Shown: piece after piece, positions 47,173 to 59,205 of the stretch | How positions within the stretch are numbered: position 1 is the first letter of the stretch | Layout: each line of letters starts with the position of its first letter | Source of the DNA: Jaapia argillacea MUCL 33604 | Lineage: Eukaryota; Basidiomycota; Agaricomycetes; Jaapiales; Jaapiaceae | Assembly: GCA_000697665.1 (NCBI GenBank) | Contig: KL197723.1 | Location: 438,876-502,875 of the forward strand | DNA length: 64,000 bases | Reading direction: 5' to 3' | Made by a program: the position numbers and the translations under genes | The notes under the pieces: model-generated | Databases searched by the model: none | The model's input: the letters and a program-made list of their open reading frames with translations, nothing else | What the model was told of the DNA's origin: nothing

Positions 47173-49038
47173 CTATGCTACCTCTTGTCGCGATCCCCCC
47201 TCACCCCTCTCGTCCCTCTCGTCCCCATCATCTTCGTGTCTATCACGAGCCGAGCTTTCAGCAGGATCAGCACCCGAAGACAACTCTCCCTGATGTATTC
47301 CATCTGCCAACTGCCTCAACTGGAATTCGATCTCCTCCGTGTTTACACAGTGCTCGTGTTGATATGATACCTCCCGGATGTTGAGGATGAGCCGACAGCC
47401 TAGCGTGCAGGTCACAGCGATATTCAAACTGCTTAAGATCTCGATCCAGATTATCTAGTGATACAGCTAAGTCTTCAGTGCCCAAAAAGAACGGAAAGGA
47501 GCAAGCTCACAGGTAAAGCAAACCAGGCAATGACCGTGAGACAATAAATCGAGAAGATACTGGAAACTGTGGGATGAGCTGGATCAACAATAACCGAATC
47601 GGATAGACAAACATCAAGAAATATAGGATGTTATCTCTCACGAGGACCTCAACAGCGCCGTTTCTTGTCCAAGGATGATTGAGCCGGAGTAAATGTAACA
47701 ACGTCTTGTAGAGGGCGAGAAAGAATAAGATTCCTTCAAAAACCATCATCGCGATCCACGTCCCGACTACATTCGATGGAAAATTGGTCACTACACAATT
47801 CGTCCAGATGCCGAGCTTGATGGCGATGACTGGCGAGAAGCGAGAAGAGTTAAATCAGCAAATCACAAAAAAAAATTGATGAAGGATCATGTGATACCAT
47901 GGACCTCTTGATACTTGGCGAAAACAGCCAGTGAAGTTGCCATTTGGACGACGAAACATGTGAAGGTGAGAGCAAGAACCCATTTTGCGCGGTTGTATAA
48001 TGCATAGACTCGGAATTGCATGATAACTTTGAAGGCAGAGGTAGGAACGCGAGATGAGACTTGACAATAGTGCCAGGTATAACGCTGCAAGGGCAATGTC
48101 AATGCATACCTTGCACTACGAAGGTAGGTATTGTGGTACCCCATATTTGTAGCAGAAAACGGCCGTGACCTGGAGCATGACAGCTTAGCAATTTAACAAT
48201 AGAAAGGACGTGTACTAACATCTAGGTAACCAACGTAGGTGGTAGATGACATAGTTTACACAAATGATCCTTGACTCACGCCTGACGACAGTGGGAGCAA
48301 GTCCATCATGAGTTCAGGAACAAAGGACGAGACGAGAAGCTCACGTTATCTGAGGTTGCCTCAGTGAGGAGAACTATGCATTTACAAATCAATACTAGTA
48401 GGCGTGCCGGACGAACGGCAGGGCAAGTCACTGACGAACGTACGGATCAAAATGGCCCTACCCACAAGAAAGGGAGCATTAGTATGAAATGATCGATCAT
48501 TTATCGGAAATGGAGACTTACACAATGACGCCATCGCCACAGTATCGAGTCTGTACCAAGATCAACAGTAGGTTCGCGGAGGAGTGAGAAATGCCTGTAC
48601 CAGTAGGAAAAATATCTTCGCTGAGATTCCCGGACGCTTCTACCAATTCCAAATTCTCCAGTTCAGTGGTCGATAACACAAAAGAGATTAAAGAACACAC
48701 CCAGATAAGTTCGACCTAACCCGGTGGACATCATACATTCTCAGCAAAAGGTCCAGGGGAAAAGATAACGTTGTTGCACTACCTCTTGATCAAGGGTGAT
48801 CACTAACCAAACAATCATGGCTTTCAGTGATACGGGGGAGAGACAAGCATGGGGAGTGCTCACGATGATCGTAAATTGTGGCAAAGGTTGCCGAAACTAG
48901 CGTAAGCGCACACAAAATATGGTCGTTAGATGCCAAGCGCCGACTTCCACATTGTTTCACTCTGAACTCACGTTGAAGGAGGCGGAGAAGCTGCAAGTGT
49001 TGAACCAAACCGACGATATCAACTTGAAGGTCTTGCAT
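47173..49038 (-). CDS. DUF6533-type multi-pass membrane protein, copy H
   Basis: The likely start is 49036-49038 (MQDLQVDIVGLVQHLQLLRLLQ), matching the other copies; an in-frame ATG lies two codons upstream at 49044. The stop is at 47173. Exons carry LSATFATIYDH, ITLDQE, VELIW, KRPGISAKIFFLL, TRYCGDGVI, a 14-nt exon (AIL), LLLTEATSDN, inferred 2-nt exons 48280-48281 (GC here, not TC) and 48220-48221 giving Ala-Cys, HGRFLLQIWGTTIPTFVVQ, VIMQFRVYALYNRAKWVLAL, FEGILFFLALYKTLLHLLRL, VEVLVRDNILYF and GCRLILNIREVSYQHEHCVNTEE. All donors and acceptors are normal. The DQE context reads ITLDQE, closest to the family consensus. Function unknown. Confidence 0.82.
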
Positions 49039-49863
49039 GTACATGTGTGAGAAGAAATACCAAAGGAAGAGGGTTAGAATGGGCCACAGCTAAAATGAGG
49101 GGGGGTAGGTTGGTCCTGCGAGACTGGATTCGAATTTTGATGGTGGCCAGCACGAAATATGAGGGTTTTGACGATGGCAGTAACAGGCGGGTTTGATTGA
49201 CTGACCACTCCTCGTCCGACCCATTGGCGGTTAGTACCTGATAGTGAATGGGGTCTATGTCAGGTTTACGTGGGGTGAGTTGTCTTCTAAGTGGGTTGGT
49301 GTAGGTCGTGATGCGACTGTCAATGATCTCGACAAGTGTACAGGTAAACTGATCCTGCAGATCTCGGAAACGAGCCTTTTGTGGTATGGGCGGCGGCAAC
49401 AGCCCCCGCGTTGCTTCGTCCGCCCACCGATTTGATGCGCGTTCCTGGGCCACTCAGACCCCATGTGAGGGTTCCGTGAAGTCTTCCTACATCGCGAGCC
49501 AAAGCAACATGAGGTTCCATCATCCTGGTGCTACAGCATTCGTCGTCTCGTGAAGTTGACTGGCCTTGAAAACTGGATGAAGTCGGGTATTGGGAAGATC
49601 GGAGTGTGTTGATGGGACTCATGAGTGAGTGACGATGCTGACAGTCCATCAGAACTCTAAGGTTCATCAGGCAAGGTAGTATGGGGAGCGAATAGAAAGA
49701 CCATGTAACCGATGTCTATGTAGCTTACAGTGGATGTCATTACGCAAGTAAAACCCCTTGTTGCCATCATGTTGATCGTGTTTCTCGCACAATGTCAGTC
49801 GGGACAAGAAAGGGTACCGGTGGATCACTGATGTGCTTCCACTAACACCACACTATCCTCAGA
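49039..49863. other. Promoter of copy H and F-box flank relic
   Basis: The upstream region of copy H leads into about 49540-49740, which matches the 3' flank of the F-box gene, and the spacer before copy I. An F-box coding part is no longer visible here. No other gene was seen. Confidence 0.45.
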
Positions 49864-51696
49864 TTATACTGTCCCCTGTCGTGATTCTCCTTCAGCCACC
49901 TCGTCCCCTCCATGGTCGCATCGACCACGAGCCGAGCTATCGGCAGGATCACCTGAAGACAGGACTCCCCGATGAACTCCATCCATCAACTCCCTCAACT
50001 GGAAATCGATCTCCTCTGTGTTTACGCACTCCTCGTGTCGATACGATGCCTCTCGAATATTGAGGAGGAGCCTACAACCGAGCGTGCAGGTCGCCGTGAC
50101 ATTTAGGCTGCTTAAGACCTCGATCCAGATGATCTGTTGGTATGAAACAAACGGTTAGGTCTGACCCAGAGAAGAATGGGAAATCTGTGTCTGGGAACGC
50201 ACGGGTAAAGTAAACCAAGCGATGACCGTGAAACAGTAAATCGAGAATATACTGAAAAAGCTGGGATGAGCAATTTTCAACGGCAAAAGGAGATCGGATG
50301 GACGAACACCAAGAAATATAGGATATTGTCTCTCAGGAGAACCTCAGTGGCTCCATTCCTTCTCCAAGGATAATTAAGCCGGAGCAAATGTATCACCGTC
50401 TTATAGAGCACAAGAAAAAACAAGATTCCTTCAAACGCCATCATTGAGAGCCATGTCCCGACGGACTGTGTTGGCATCTGAGTCACCAGACAGTTCGTCC
50501 AGATACCGAACTTGAGGGCGATGACTGACGAAATCAGTGAAATCAGCAAATCACAAAGAATGACGAAGGAGCGCGAGGAGAGTGGTGTTACCTCGGACGT
50601 CTTGATACAAGACGAACAAAGCCATTGAAATTGCTATTTGAATCACAAAACACATGAAGGTGAGACCAAGAACCCATTTCGCACGGTTGTACAATGCGTA
50701 GACTCGAAACTGCATGATGACTGTAGAGGTGGAGGTAGAAACGCGAGATGAGATTCGACAATAGTGCCAGGGATTGGAATATCCCTAAAAGGGCGACGCA
50801 TGCGTACCTTGCACAAACCAGGCAGGTATTGCGGTAGCCCATATTTGCAGCAGAAGACGATCGTGGCCTGGTAAATGAGAGTTGAGCATTTTGTCGATAG
50901 AGATGATGTGGACCAACATCTATGGGACCAACGTAGGTGGAAGATGACACAATGTAAACAAGTGATTATTGACTCACGACTGACAATGGTGGGGGCAAAC
51001 CCATCATGAGTAGACGAACGAACGGTAAGACGAGAAGCTCACGCTATCTGAGGTTGGCTCGGTGAGCATAACTACGCAGTTGAAAGTCAATGGGGGCCGG
51101 ATGGACGGAAAGGCAAACATACGGATCAAAATGGCGCTGCCACGAGAAAGGCGACATTGGTATCAAATCATTGATCATTTAGTGCAAATGGAGACTTGCA
51201 TGACGAAGCCATCGCCACAGTATCGAGTCTGTGCCGCGATCAACAATGGTATCATGGCGGAGTGAAAACACATTTACCAGTAGGAAGAATATCCTTGCCG
51301 AGATTCCCGGACGTTTCTACCAAACTCTCAGATTCAGCGATCGATAACGCAAAAAGACATTAAACAACATACCCAGATAAGTTCGACCTAACCCAACGGC
51401 GTCAAACATTCTCAGCACAAATTTCAGGGGAAAAGATGACGTCGCTTCATTACCTCTTGATCAAAGACAATCACTAACGAAAGGATCTGGGGCTTCCGGT
51501 GATTCGGGGGGATACAAGCGTGGTGAATGCTCACAATGATCGTAAATGGTGGCAAAGGTTGCCGAAACTAGGGTTCAAAAAGATGCTTGTTGGAGGCAAA
51601 ACACCGAGCCAACACATTCTCCCCTCTGAACTCACGTTGGAGAAGACGGAGAAGCTGCAAGTGGTGAACCAAACCGACGGGATCGAAGTCTTGCAT
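49864..51696 (-). CDS. DUF6533-type multi-pass membrane protein, copy I
   Basis: The ATG is at 51694-51696 (MQDFDPVGLVHHLQLLRLLQ) and the TAA at 49864-49866. All exons keep phase: IVFDQE, VELIW, KRPGISARIFFLL, TRYCGDGFV, the 14-nt exon (AIL), TEPTSDS, two inferred 2-nt exons giving Ser-Cys, HDRLLLQIWATAIPAWFVQ, VIMQFRVYALYNRAKWVLGL, FEGILFFLVLYKTVIHLLRL, TEVLLRDNILYF and LLLNIREASYRHEECVNTEE. The donor after TRYCGDGF-Val is GCAAGT, a GC-AG intron; the same position is GT in the others. The tail ends ESRQGTV. This is the right-hand end of the array and is closest to copy C. Confidence 0.82.
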
Positions 51697-52560
51697 ATGT
51701 GGGAAGAAATAGCCGCAAGATAGGAGGGGGGATGGTCCAGCTAGAACGAGGAGGGTCAAGTTAATGACTCTGGTCGTCAAGCTTGCGAGCCTGGATTCGA
51801 TGGCCCAGTAAGTACATCGGAAGATATGAGAGGTTTTGAAGACGGCAGTAATAGACGGGACTAATTGTTCGTTGCATTTAGCGCCGTTAGCACCTGAGAT
51901 TGAATGGGGGGAACCGAGGCGGTGATACGTCCATCCCCAATCGCACCGGTATTCTCATTCTTGTGCCATAACTATTGAGGTCGGGGTGAGGCAACAAAAA
52001 GAAAACGAAGTTAGATCATAGGATAATCGTCGGAATCAGGGTACACTTAAGGTTCATTGATGGAAGGAACGTCGACGAGATGGCTACCATCAAGCTCAAG
52101 TAAGTCGCCATGACCAACTCGCTCGCGATCGGCGCCAACGGGGTTCTTGCAGAAACGAGTCCATCGAACGATGAACCATCATCGTCCGACTCGGAACTAC
52201 GACCTTATCAGTAGTCTGATAAGACGGCGGCCCGCCTTGGTCCGATGCAGAGTGCGACCAGTGGCATTGTAAAAGGCTCAGTCCGAGTTGAGTCCGAGGG
52301 TCTTAACCGTCCCTCTCGCCGAATTTTATTGACCCTGTAGATGTTCAATTGAGTGTGTGGTAAATGATACTGGGGGGGTTCAGAGGGGGGAAATCGAAGT
52401 GATGTGGATCTAGGATTCGGATGGTGTAAGTACACGTTGACTGGCGCACCGCGCGAGAGTAAGCGGGTCTGGGCTTGGGCGTGCTGGTGACCCTTCGCGT
52501 TCGTGATAAAAACGCGTGACGTCACGGAAAACGTGTCAGCCTTCCTCACTCTCGACCATC
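51697..52560. other. Promoter of copy I and right edge of the array
   Basis: The upstream region is shared with copy C, followed by a short member of the 'gaccctgtag...ttcaattgagt' repeat near 52330-52440. The array repeats end before the F-box gene that starts at 52561. No gene was seen. Confidence 0.5.
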
Positions 52561-52702
52561 ATGATGACCACCGCACCGACGCTGTCGCCTGAACTCACGG
52601 ACAAAATTATTGACCACGCCGCGAATCTTTGCAGATTCGACGACCGACCTCTTCGATCCTGTGCACTTACGTGCCGAGCGTGGCTACCACGATCCCGTTT
52701 TT

Positions 52703-55700
52703 TTATTTTATTTAGACAAGCGTCTATCACCAGGTGGCTACTGACTATCGGTACAGTGCCAGCACGGCGAGCTCTACGAGCGCGCTATAGCGGGGCTACC
52801 ACAGGGGCTGCCCCGGTCCGAGGGAAAATGCGCTTATGCACACCCCAGCATAGGCCAGGGTAGTGTGAGACTCCGTACGCCGCCTGGTCGTTCCGTTAAG
52901 TGGGAACCCTGGGCGGCCTGATACTCACTAAAACCTCGAGGGCAGAGGCCCATTTTTCGTCCAGTTCAGATTCGTTATCAAGTGTGCCTTTCCAAGTCTG
53001 TCTCACCAGGCTCGCTCTTGCTCGCGTCCGCACGAGCCTGCCCGCCACCACTCTATCTATCGCCAGTCGTTTATTGATGGCGGCTATCCATCGGGCAGTG
53101 ATGCTCTTTGTCGTATGGGTTCATTCCTGTATCACTCGTTCGCATTGGATGACCCAGATGAGGTATGCTGACTCCGATATGAGAATTCGCAGTAATCGCG
53201 AGGCTCCCCAGTTGGGGGAGGCCTCCACTCGGTTGTCCTGGTCTCTCGCAGGCTGGGATCGTCTTCGTCTCATTGTTAAGGAGCCTGCACCCAAGATCGT
53301 GCCCAGGTGTATCTCGGGCCACTCACCTTTCGACACTGGCCACAGGTCTTTTGCCAGGGTCCATACCGTCGAGATCGCGGGCTCTACCTGGCATTCGGTG
53401 AGAATGTGTTCCATTGATTCATCTTCGGCCCCGCAGCTGGAGCATCGAGCACGTTCTTGTTTGTTCGGGATGGGAAGCCAATACTTCCCCACTTTTTGTG
53501 TCTTATGGAGAGTTTTGTAAATGAATTGTTGTATTGGGTTCCGAATATCTTTGTTCCGGCAACCTTTCCAGATGGTTGCATCTGTTTCACCATCGGGAGA
53601 TAGTTCCTTAAGAGCCGCGCGTGTGATTTCCAGCCTAGTCCGTGCCCCCGGTCGTGTTGGAGGTATACTTCTGCTCTGAATCCCCTGATAGGCTATTGCC
53701 TGGGTCATTGTAGCCAGCTTAGCACCCTGTAGATCGAACTCCTTTGGAACCAATAGATCAAGCTGGTCTGGTATCAGCTTTGCTGCTCCCGCTGCTGCCA
53801 TTCTGTCGGCTGCATCATTTCCTTGGTCACCACTGTGTCCCTTCACCCACCAGAATGTCGTTGTCGCTGACCGTGTTCTCAGACGATAGGCAGCTGCCTT
53901 GAAGAACTCACTGTTCTCTACCCCAATCCAGCCTCGGTCTTCCCACTCTGGGAGGTGTTTTGTGAGGCCATCAATAACATACATCGAGTCAGTTACAAAG
54001 GTAATCGGGGCAAACCCCTCTATGATCTGGGCTGCTACCAGAACTGCCACTATCTCGCCAACTTGGTTGGACTGCTTATTACCCGGCACTCGGATGGAGC
54101 GGTTTTTTGGGTGTCCCTCTTCGATCCAAATTCCACTCCCACACTGTGCATTTGCTTTCCCGTTGTTTGTGCAGGAGCCATCTGTGTACACTGTCAGATG
54201 TTCATGGAGCATGTTCATGCCTCCGACAGGTTCGGTCAGCCGGTACCCTGGGATGTTGGAGATGCTGTCTGGGTGTGTAAAAATGCGGAAGCATTCCGCG
54301 ATGCTCGCCCGTACAGTGACGGTTGGGTCAAACAGTATATCGCCTCTATCTTGGTGTGCCTGTCTGTTCTTCTCCTTGCGATGATGGGTTAGTGTCAGGC
54401 CGTCAGCCAGTGGCCTGACTGTCAGATTAAACTTGGGTGGGGTTTTCTGCAGGATTTTCGCCGCTCTTTTGCAGCAGACGGTGGGGTTTTCACACCCCAC
54501 TCTGTGGTCGTCTTTGCACAGTTGGCACTTACAGTCTTTCCTCGGCTTGTGTCTGCTGTCATCAAGACGGCGTTTCAGTCCCAGCAGGGTGGCTACTGTG
54601 GTTGTTCCATGGGTGTCCTTGATGCACTTGTGGGTTGCTGAGTTGTACGTTCCCGGTGGTACACCAATGTGGAACCACGCAGGAAGTTGTTTTTGCAGGC
54701 GCTCGTCTATTGCAAGGGGAGCGAAGCTGACGTCGAACATTTTTGCCGTGCGTAGCATTGATAGGACATCGCTCAGGAGTGAGTTTGCTCAGCATCCCTG
54801 TGTAGGGACATCCCAGTTTTGTAGGAATGTATTCAGGCTGGCCTTGTCATAGATCCCCTTAGGCACCAGTTTGTTAATCATGATGTCGGTGACAAATGCC
54901 CACGCTGGGCGGTGTGGGCTGATGTTAAGATATGACCGGGCCCATGTGATCTCAATAGCCTGGTTTCTCGCTATTATGTTCAGCAGGTTTATACCTCCCT
55001 CAGCTCGGGGGCGGTAGAGGCACTCGATGGCTATTGCAGACTGTTTTCCTTCCCACACAAACTTCCGTATCATATCTATCAGGAGTACTTCAATGGCTTT
55101 CGGCATACCCTGGACCTTGGTGAGGTACTGAGTCATGCCTCCAACAACCATCTGAACGATCAGTCGTTTAGCGTCCATGGTTGGGTGGCCGAGTTGCCAC
55201 CTGTCGAGGTGCGACTGAATTTTTACGAGGATGGGCTCCCATGGAGTTACATTGCTGACTTTGTTCCCTATCCACGCTCCCAGCGAACGGACTGGATCGC
55301 CATCCTTTGCAATGTGGATTCTGGCGTCCAGTGGTTCATCGTCTGGGTGGATTCTTCTGGTTGTTATAATCCTCTCCCTGTGCTGCTCACTTCCAATGGG
55401 GATAATCTCAGTCTTTCCTATATTGAATTTGGCCCCAGATGCCTGGCACCACGATTGTAGGAGTTCTTGTAGGTCACTATATCGGTCATTCGCGCTTAAG
55501 TAGATCGTCGCGTCGTCAGCGAACAGGTTGATCAAGAGTTTCCGTTTCAGTCCCAGGATCTTATAGCCCTCAAGTTTGTCTGAGTTACGGAGCATGCAGG
55601 CAAGTGGCTCAATCGTGAGGTCGAAGAGGAGGCACGAGAGAGGGTCACCCTGCCGTACTCCTCAGGTAACTTGAAATGGTTCACTGAGAATTCTGTTGAC

Positions 55701-57823
55701 CATCACACTGGTCTTGGCATCAGAGTATAGAGTTTTCACTGTGTTAATGAACAGGGAGGGTAGGCCGAATGCTGCAAGAGTTTCCCAGAGGTAGTCATGG
55801 TCTATTTTGTCGTACGCTTTTTCTTGGTCGAGAGCAATGATGACCCCGTCTTCGTCTGTGGCCTCGGCATAGTCTATCATCGCCTTCGAGAGTCTCACCA
55901 GATCAAAGATAGAGCGTCCTGGTACGAACCCTGCTTGGTCCTCGTGGATAAGCTGCGGGGCTATTGTTGCGAGCTGCATAGCCATTGCTTTGGTGAATAG
56001 TTTGTAGTCTGAGTTGAGTAGAGTTATGGGGTGGTAGTTCGAGATATCGCTCCTCTTGTTTTTCTTGTATATTGGGCACATCCAGCCCATAGTGAATTCA
56101 GTGGTTTTGTTGAGTCCATTGGTTTGTATGTCATTAAATACTTTAGTCATGACTTGAATCACATTGAAGGATGGCTTGCCTGTTTTCGACATCGTGGTGT
56201 GGGGGTTGTTCAGGGCTTTCCACAGTTCGTATGGGATGCCATCAATCCCTGCTGCGCTGTTCCGTTTTGCTGCTCGCAGAGCCTCAAGGGTATGCTGTTC
56301 CGTTAGAAGCTCACTGAGCTTGCTTGTGGCTGGGTCCTCCACCGTCTGGCTTTCCGGGATCTGTCTTAGGACGTTATGTGTATTCAGGGCATCCAGGATA
56401 GGATTCACTGCTGCATCTCCCCTATCCCTTTGGATACTGTCATGGTGGTCCCGGGCAATCGCTGCCATTCTCATTGAGTGGGAGGTGAATCGCTTAGGGT
56501 TTGATTCAGGGATTGCGAGGCGGTGAATGAGGTCGCGGGGCTTTTTCGGGCTGTTTACTTTCGACCAATACTTGCTGATTGTCTCGCCTTGCTGGCTCCA
56601 CTTTGCCTGGCCATACTCTGTGGCTTTCTTCCGTCTCTTCCATTGGAGGTGATCTAATTCACTGTTGAGGATTGCTTCCTGGGCTCTTACATCCTCACTC
56701 GAGTCAACTTCCGGATTGTTCGCAGTTTCTGCGATGTCAGCCTTCAGTGTCTTTATGCGTTGGTTTATCTTGTTCAGGTTGACTTTGGCATGTTTCTTCG
56801 CCACTTTGCGTATCTCTTTTTTGAAGTTGTCCCACAGGACTTGGGGGTCCTTGTCTGGATTCGTCCCAGCACCCTGGGCTTGGATCTGGGTTTGCAGAGT
56901 GAGGCCTAGTGTCTCAACTGAGTTCAGTAGTGTTTCGTCATTTACAAGACCAAGCGGCCACGTCCACCTCCCTTGTCCCACTTGGGGCGCGTTGATCGGT
57001 GCGAATCTCACCGAGACCATTGAGTGGTCCGTGGGGACTGTTGAGGGGCCAGTTTCCCATTCAAAGAGGTTCCCCTCATGCTGTGGAGAGGAGTATATCC
57101 GATCGAGCCTTGACTTCATCTGGTTATGGGTACGGAAGGTGAACATACGAGTTGTCGGAAACGCCTGTCTCCAGGTGTCATCCAGTTGGAGCGCTGTTCG
57201 GAGATCTTGGAGTGCCGTTGTTGCCGTTGGGTCATCAAGTCTGGCTGGTGCGCGGTCTAGGGCCTCTTCAACGATATTAAAGTCTCCCATCATGAGGTCG
57301 GGACGTCGGATCGACAGTGTTCTGCACTTGTCACCGATTGTTTTCCAGAAGTTTGGGTGGGCGGCATAGTCGTTTGGAGCATAGACGTTGAGGATGGTCA
57401 TTTTCTCGGAGTTATGCCACTTGGTCGTGAGTGTGATTGCTCTTCCAGGTATCAGTTCATGAAAAGACAGGCTGGAGGTGTCTGTAATTTCTCGGTTCAG
57501 TACGAAGGCTATGCCTGCCGACGCGCCTGGACACTCTGCATCGCTAGAGTTGAACACTAGTAGCCTCCGACCAAAGAGCCGGTTGATTTGTTCAATGTTT
57601 TCATCAGTCAAGTGTGTCTCTTGCAGTGCCATAATACCAATGCGTTTCTGCTTCATTGTGTTCTGAATTTCGGTCCACTTAGATATTGGTCCCGCGTTTA
57701 GACTTACTGCGGCACGTCCTTTGACATTTAGGGTGGCAAGGGTTATGTTCGCTCTCGTGTTGCGGTGGTACGTTCGTTCTGTTGTTCCCCGTGTTGGTGG
57801 TGGGGAGGGCCTTGGTGTGGGCG
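52703..57823 (-). mobile_element. Tad-like LINE (EN-RT-RNase H), 5' truncated
   Basis: A perfect 14-bp duplication ACGATCCCGTTTTT flanks the element (52689-52702 and 57824-57837). On the minus strand the 3' end is an A-rich tail (aaataaaataaaaaaa) and the 5' end falls in the start of ORF2. An ORF1 is missing, so insertion was 5' truncated. In order it carries an APE-type endonuclease (ALQETHL, DRIYSS, DHSMVSVRF), a reverse transcriptase (LDQEKAYDKIDHDYLW, GVRQGDPLSCLLFD, NLFADDATIYLS) and an RNase H (TVYTDGSCTNNG, TFVTDSMYVIDGL, WWVKGHSGDQGNDAADRMA), then a CSSC-H-C knuckle. That order fits the Tad clade of fungal LINEs. Confidence 0.9.
52896..57823 (-). pseudogene. LINE ORF2: endonuclease, reverse transcriptase and RNase H
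   Basis: One reading frame runs the length of the element apart from three TGA codons: 55662-55664 between FQVT and GVRQGDPLSC, 54789-54791 after PTQGC, and 53121-53123 after RVIQE. In each case the change CGA to TGA explains the stop, and Arg is the expected residue at least at the first (VTRGVRQGDP). The frame then ends at a TAA, 52896-52898. No frameshift was noticed. The element would no longer code a complete ORF2, but decay is slight. Confidence 0.85.
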
Positions 57824-59205
57824 ACGATCCCGTTTTTACCTCTTCAAGAGCATCTGCCTTTACAAGGCAAATGTCTTCCATAACTTCCTCGCGGTTTTGC
57901 AGCAGTCTCCAGATGTCGCCGCGTTTATTCATTCCATAGATGTTCAAGATCCACCCGAACGAGACTACTCGAATGATCCAATCTTGCACCAGTGGTATAT
58001 GCGAGGTTGGGGTCCTTGGGTCGACGCGAATATTTGCGATTTGCCAGTGTCTGCGTTCCCTAACCTCGAGACCCTCCGTCTAAACTTGAAATGGGGCATC
58101 CTTAGCGAGAGGACGGCGCAGTTTTTAAGCACCAGCTTCAAGTCAATTACGGAGCTGCACCTTGGTCCCTGTTCCTTTCCGACGGCGAATGGGTTTGGGC
58201 GTCTTGTTCACTCCATGCCACTGTTATCCCACCTCTCGGTTCGAGAAGTTTATTGGGACGAAGACGGAGACGAGCTGACAGGGTGGGAACCTCTCCGCCT
58301 GAAGTTCCTCGGCGTCGGTTCACGCGAGTCCCTGCTATTCCCATGGCTGCTTCATGGTCATCTGGCGGGCGGCGTTGAGTCATTGATGATAGAGCCAGTC
58401 CCATTGGAGAGTGTCCCCTTGGTCGGGGACCTCCTTCGATGTGCCGGTGCGTCTCTAAATCGCCTTTACATTGGCTTGGCAGCTGGTGCTGGTGAGAGTA
58501 AGCATTAGTTCATTCCCATTCTTCTTCTCAATCAAATGATGTTTTTCCAGTCTTGATTGAATCCGGAACCTTCTTTATTCTCGACAACAACAACAATATC
58601 CGCCATCTCGAATTTACCGCCTGTGACGAGTCGCCCCGCGTCCGACACTCTGGCTCTCACAGCTGGATTCATATCATCCTCTCTCAGGTCAAATCAGAGA
58701 TCCAGACAATCTCGATGACGTTCTACTTCCTCAAGCCTGGTGACAACGTCGCTTGGATTAATTGGAACACGGTTAATGCTATCCTAGCCACAGCATTTTT
58801 CAAGAAACTGGAGAGCTTTGAAATCGTGGTTGATCACCGTTGTGGTATCGAAGGGGACGAGGCTTGTAACACCTTCAAGTCTCTCCTTCCTACCTTGACA
58901 AGGCGGCCAGGCATCTTGCGATTGGTACATCGTCGAACGGGTGATGGCCCAAGTGAAACCACCTATCTTTGAGGTACTGCTTCCTTCCCATCGAATGCGT
59001 ATGTTATGGGTTAACCGAACGTAAACCACTTTCTTATATAGCATCCAATTGTGACCTGCAAAGCCGTAGCCCTCGTCCACCAACTCCCGCGTCCTATATG
59101 GGTTTGCGAGTTGGATATTACTTACGCTTTACAATAATTTCATTCCTTGCTATCTTCCTTCCAAGATAAGTGTAGGCGAACTTGTTAGTTAGAACGCGTG
59201 ACATC

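Larger units (their letters stand above)
52561..58972 (+). pseudogene. F-box gene split by a LINE
   Basis: The 5' part (52561-52702) codes MMTTAPTLSPELTDKIIDHA...CALTCRAWLPRSRF, a typical basidiomycete F-box. The gene resumes at 57838 (LFKSICLYKANVFHNFLAVLQQ...), runs to 58496, crosses an intron (58497-58549) and ends at 58972. Removing the insert and one 14-bp duplicate gives a frame co-linear with the paralogue at 59206-60505. With the 5.1-kb insert in the first exon and in opposite orientation, the product cannot be made. Apart from the insertion, the rest reads without an obvious break, so the interruption is recent relative to the duplication of the two F-box genes. Confidence 0.85.

Noticed and set aside
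10082-51696. CRISPR-like or satellite array
   Set aside because: The periodicity is that of 2-6 kb gene-bearing units; there are no short direct repeats with spacers, and the organism is eukaryotic.
53899-57939. Long plus-strand open frames over the LINE (e.g. 56665-57369, 53899-54384)
   Set aside because: They are antisense shadows of the LINE ORF2 on the minus strand and have no motif of their own.
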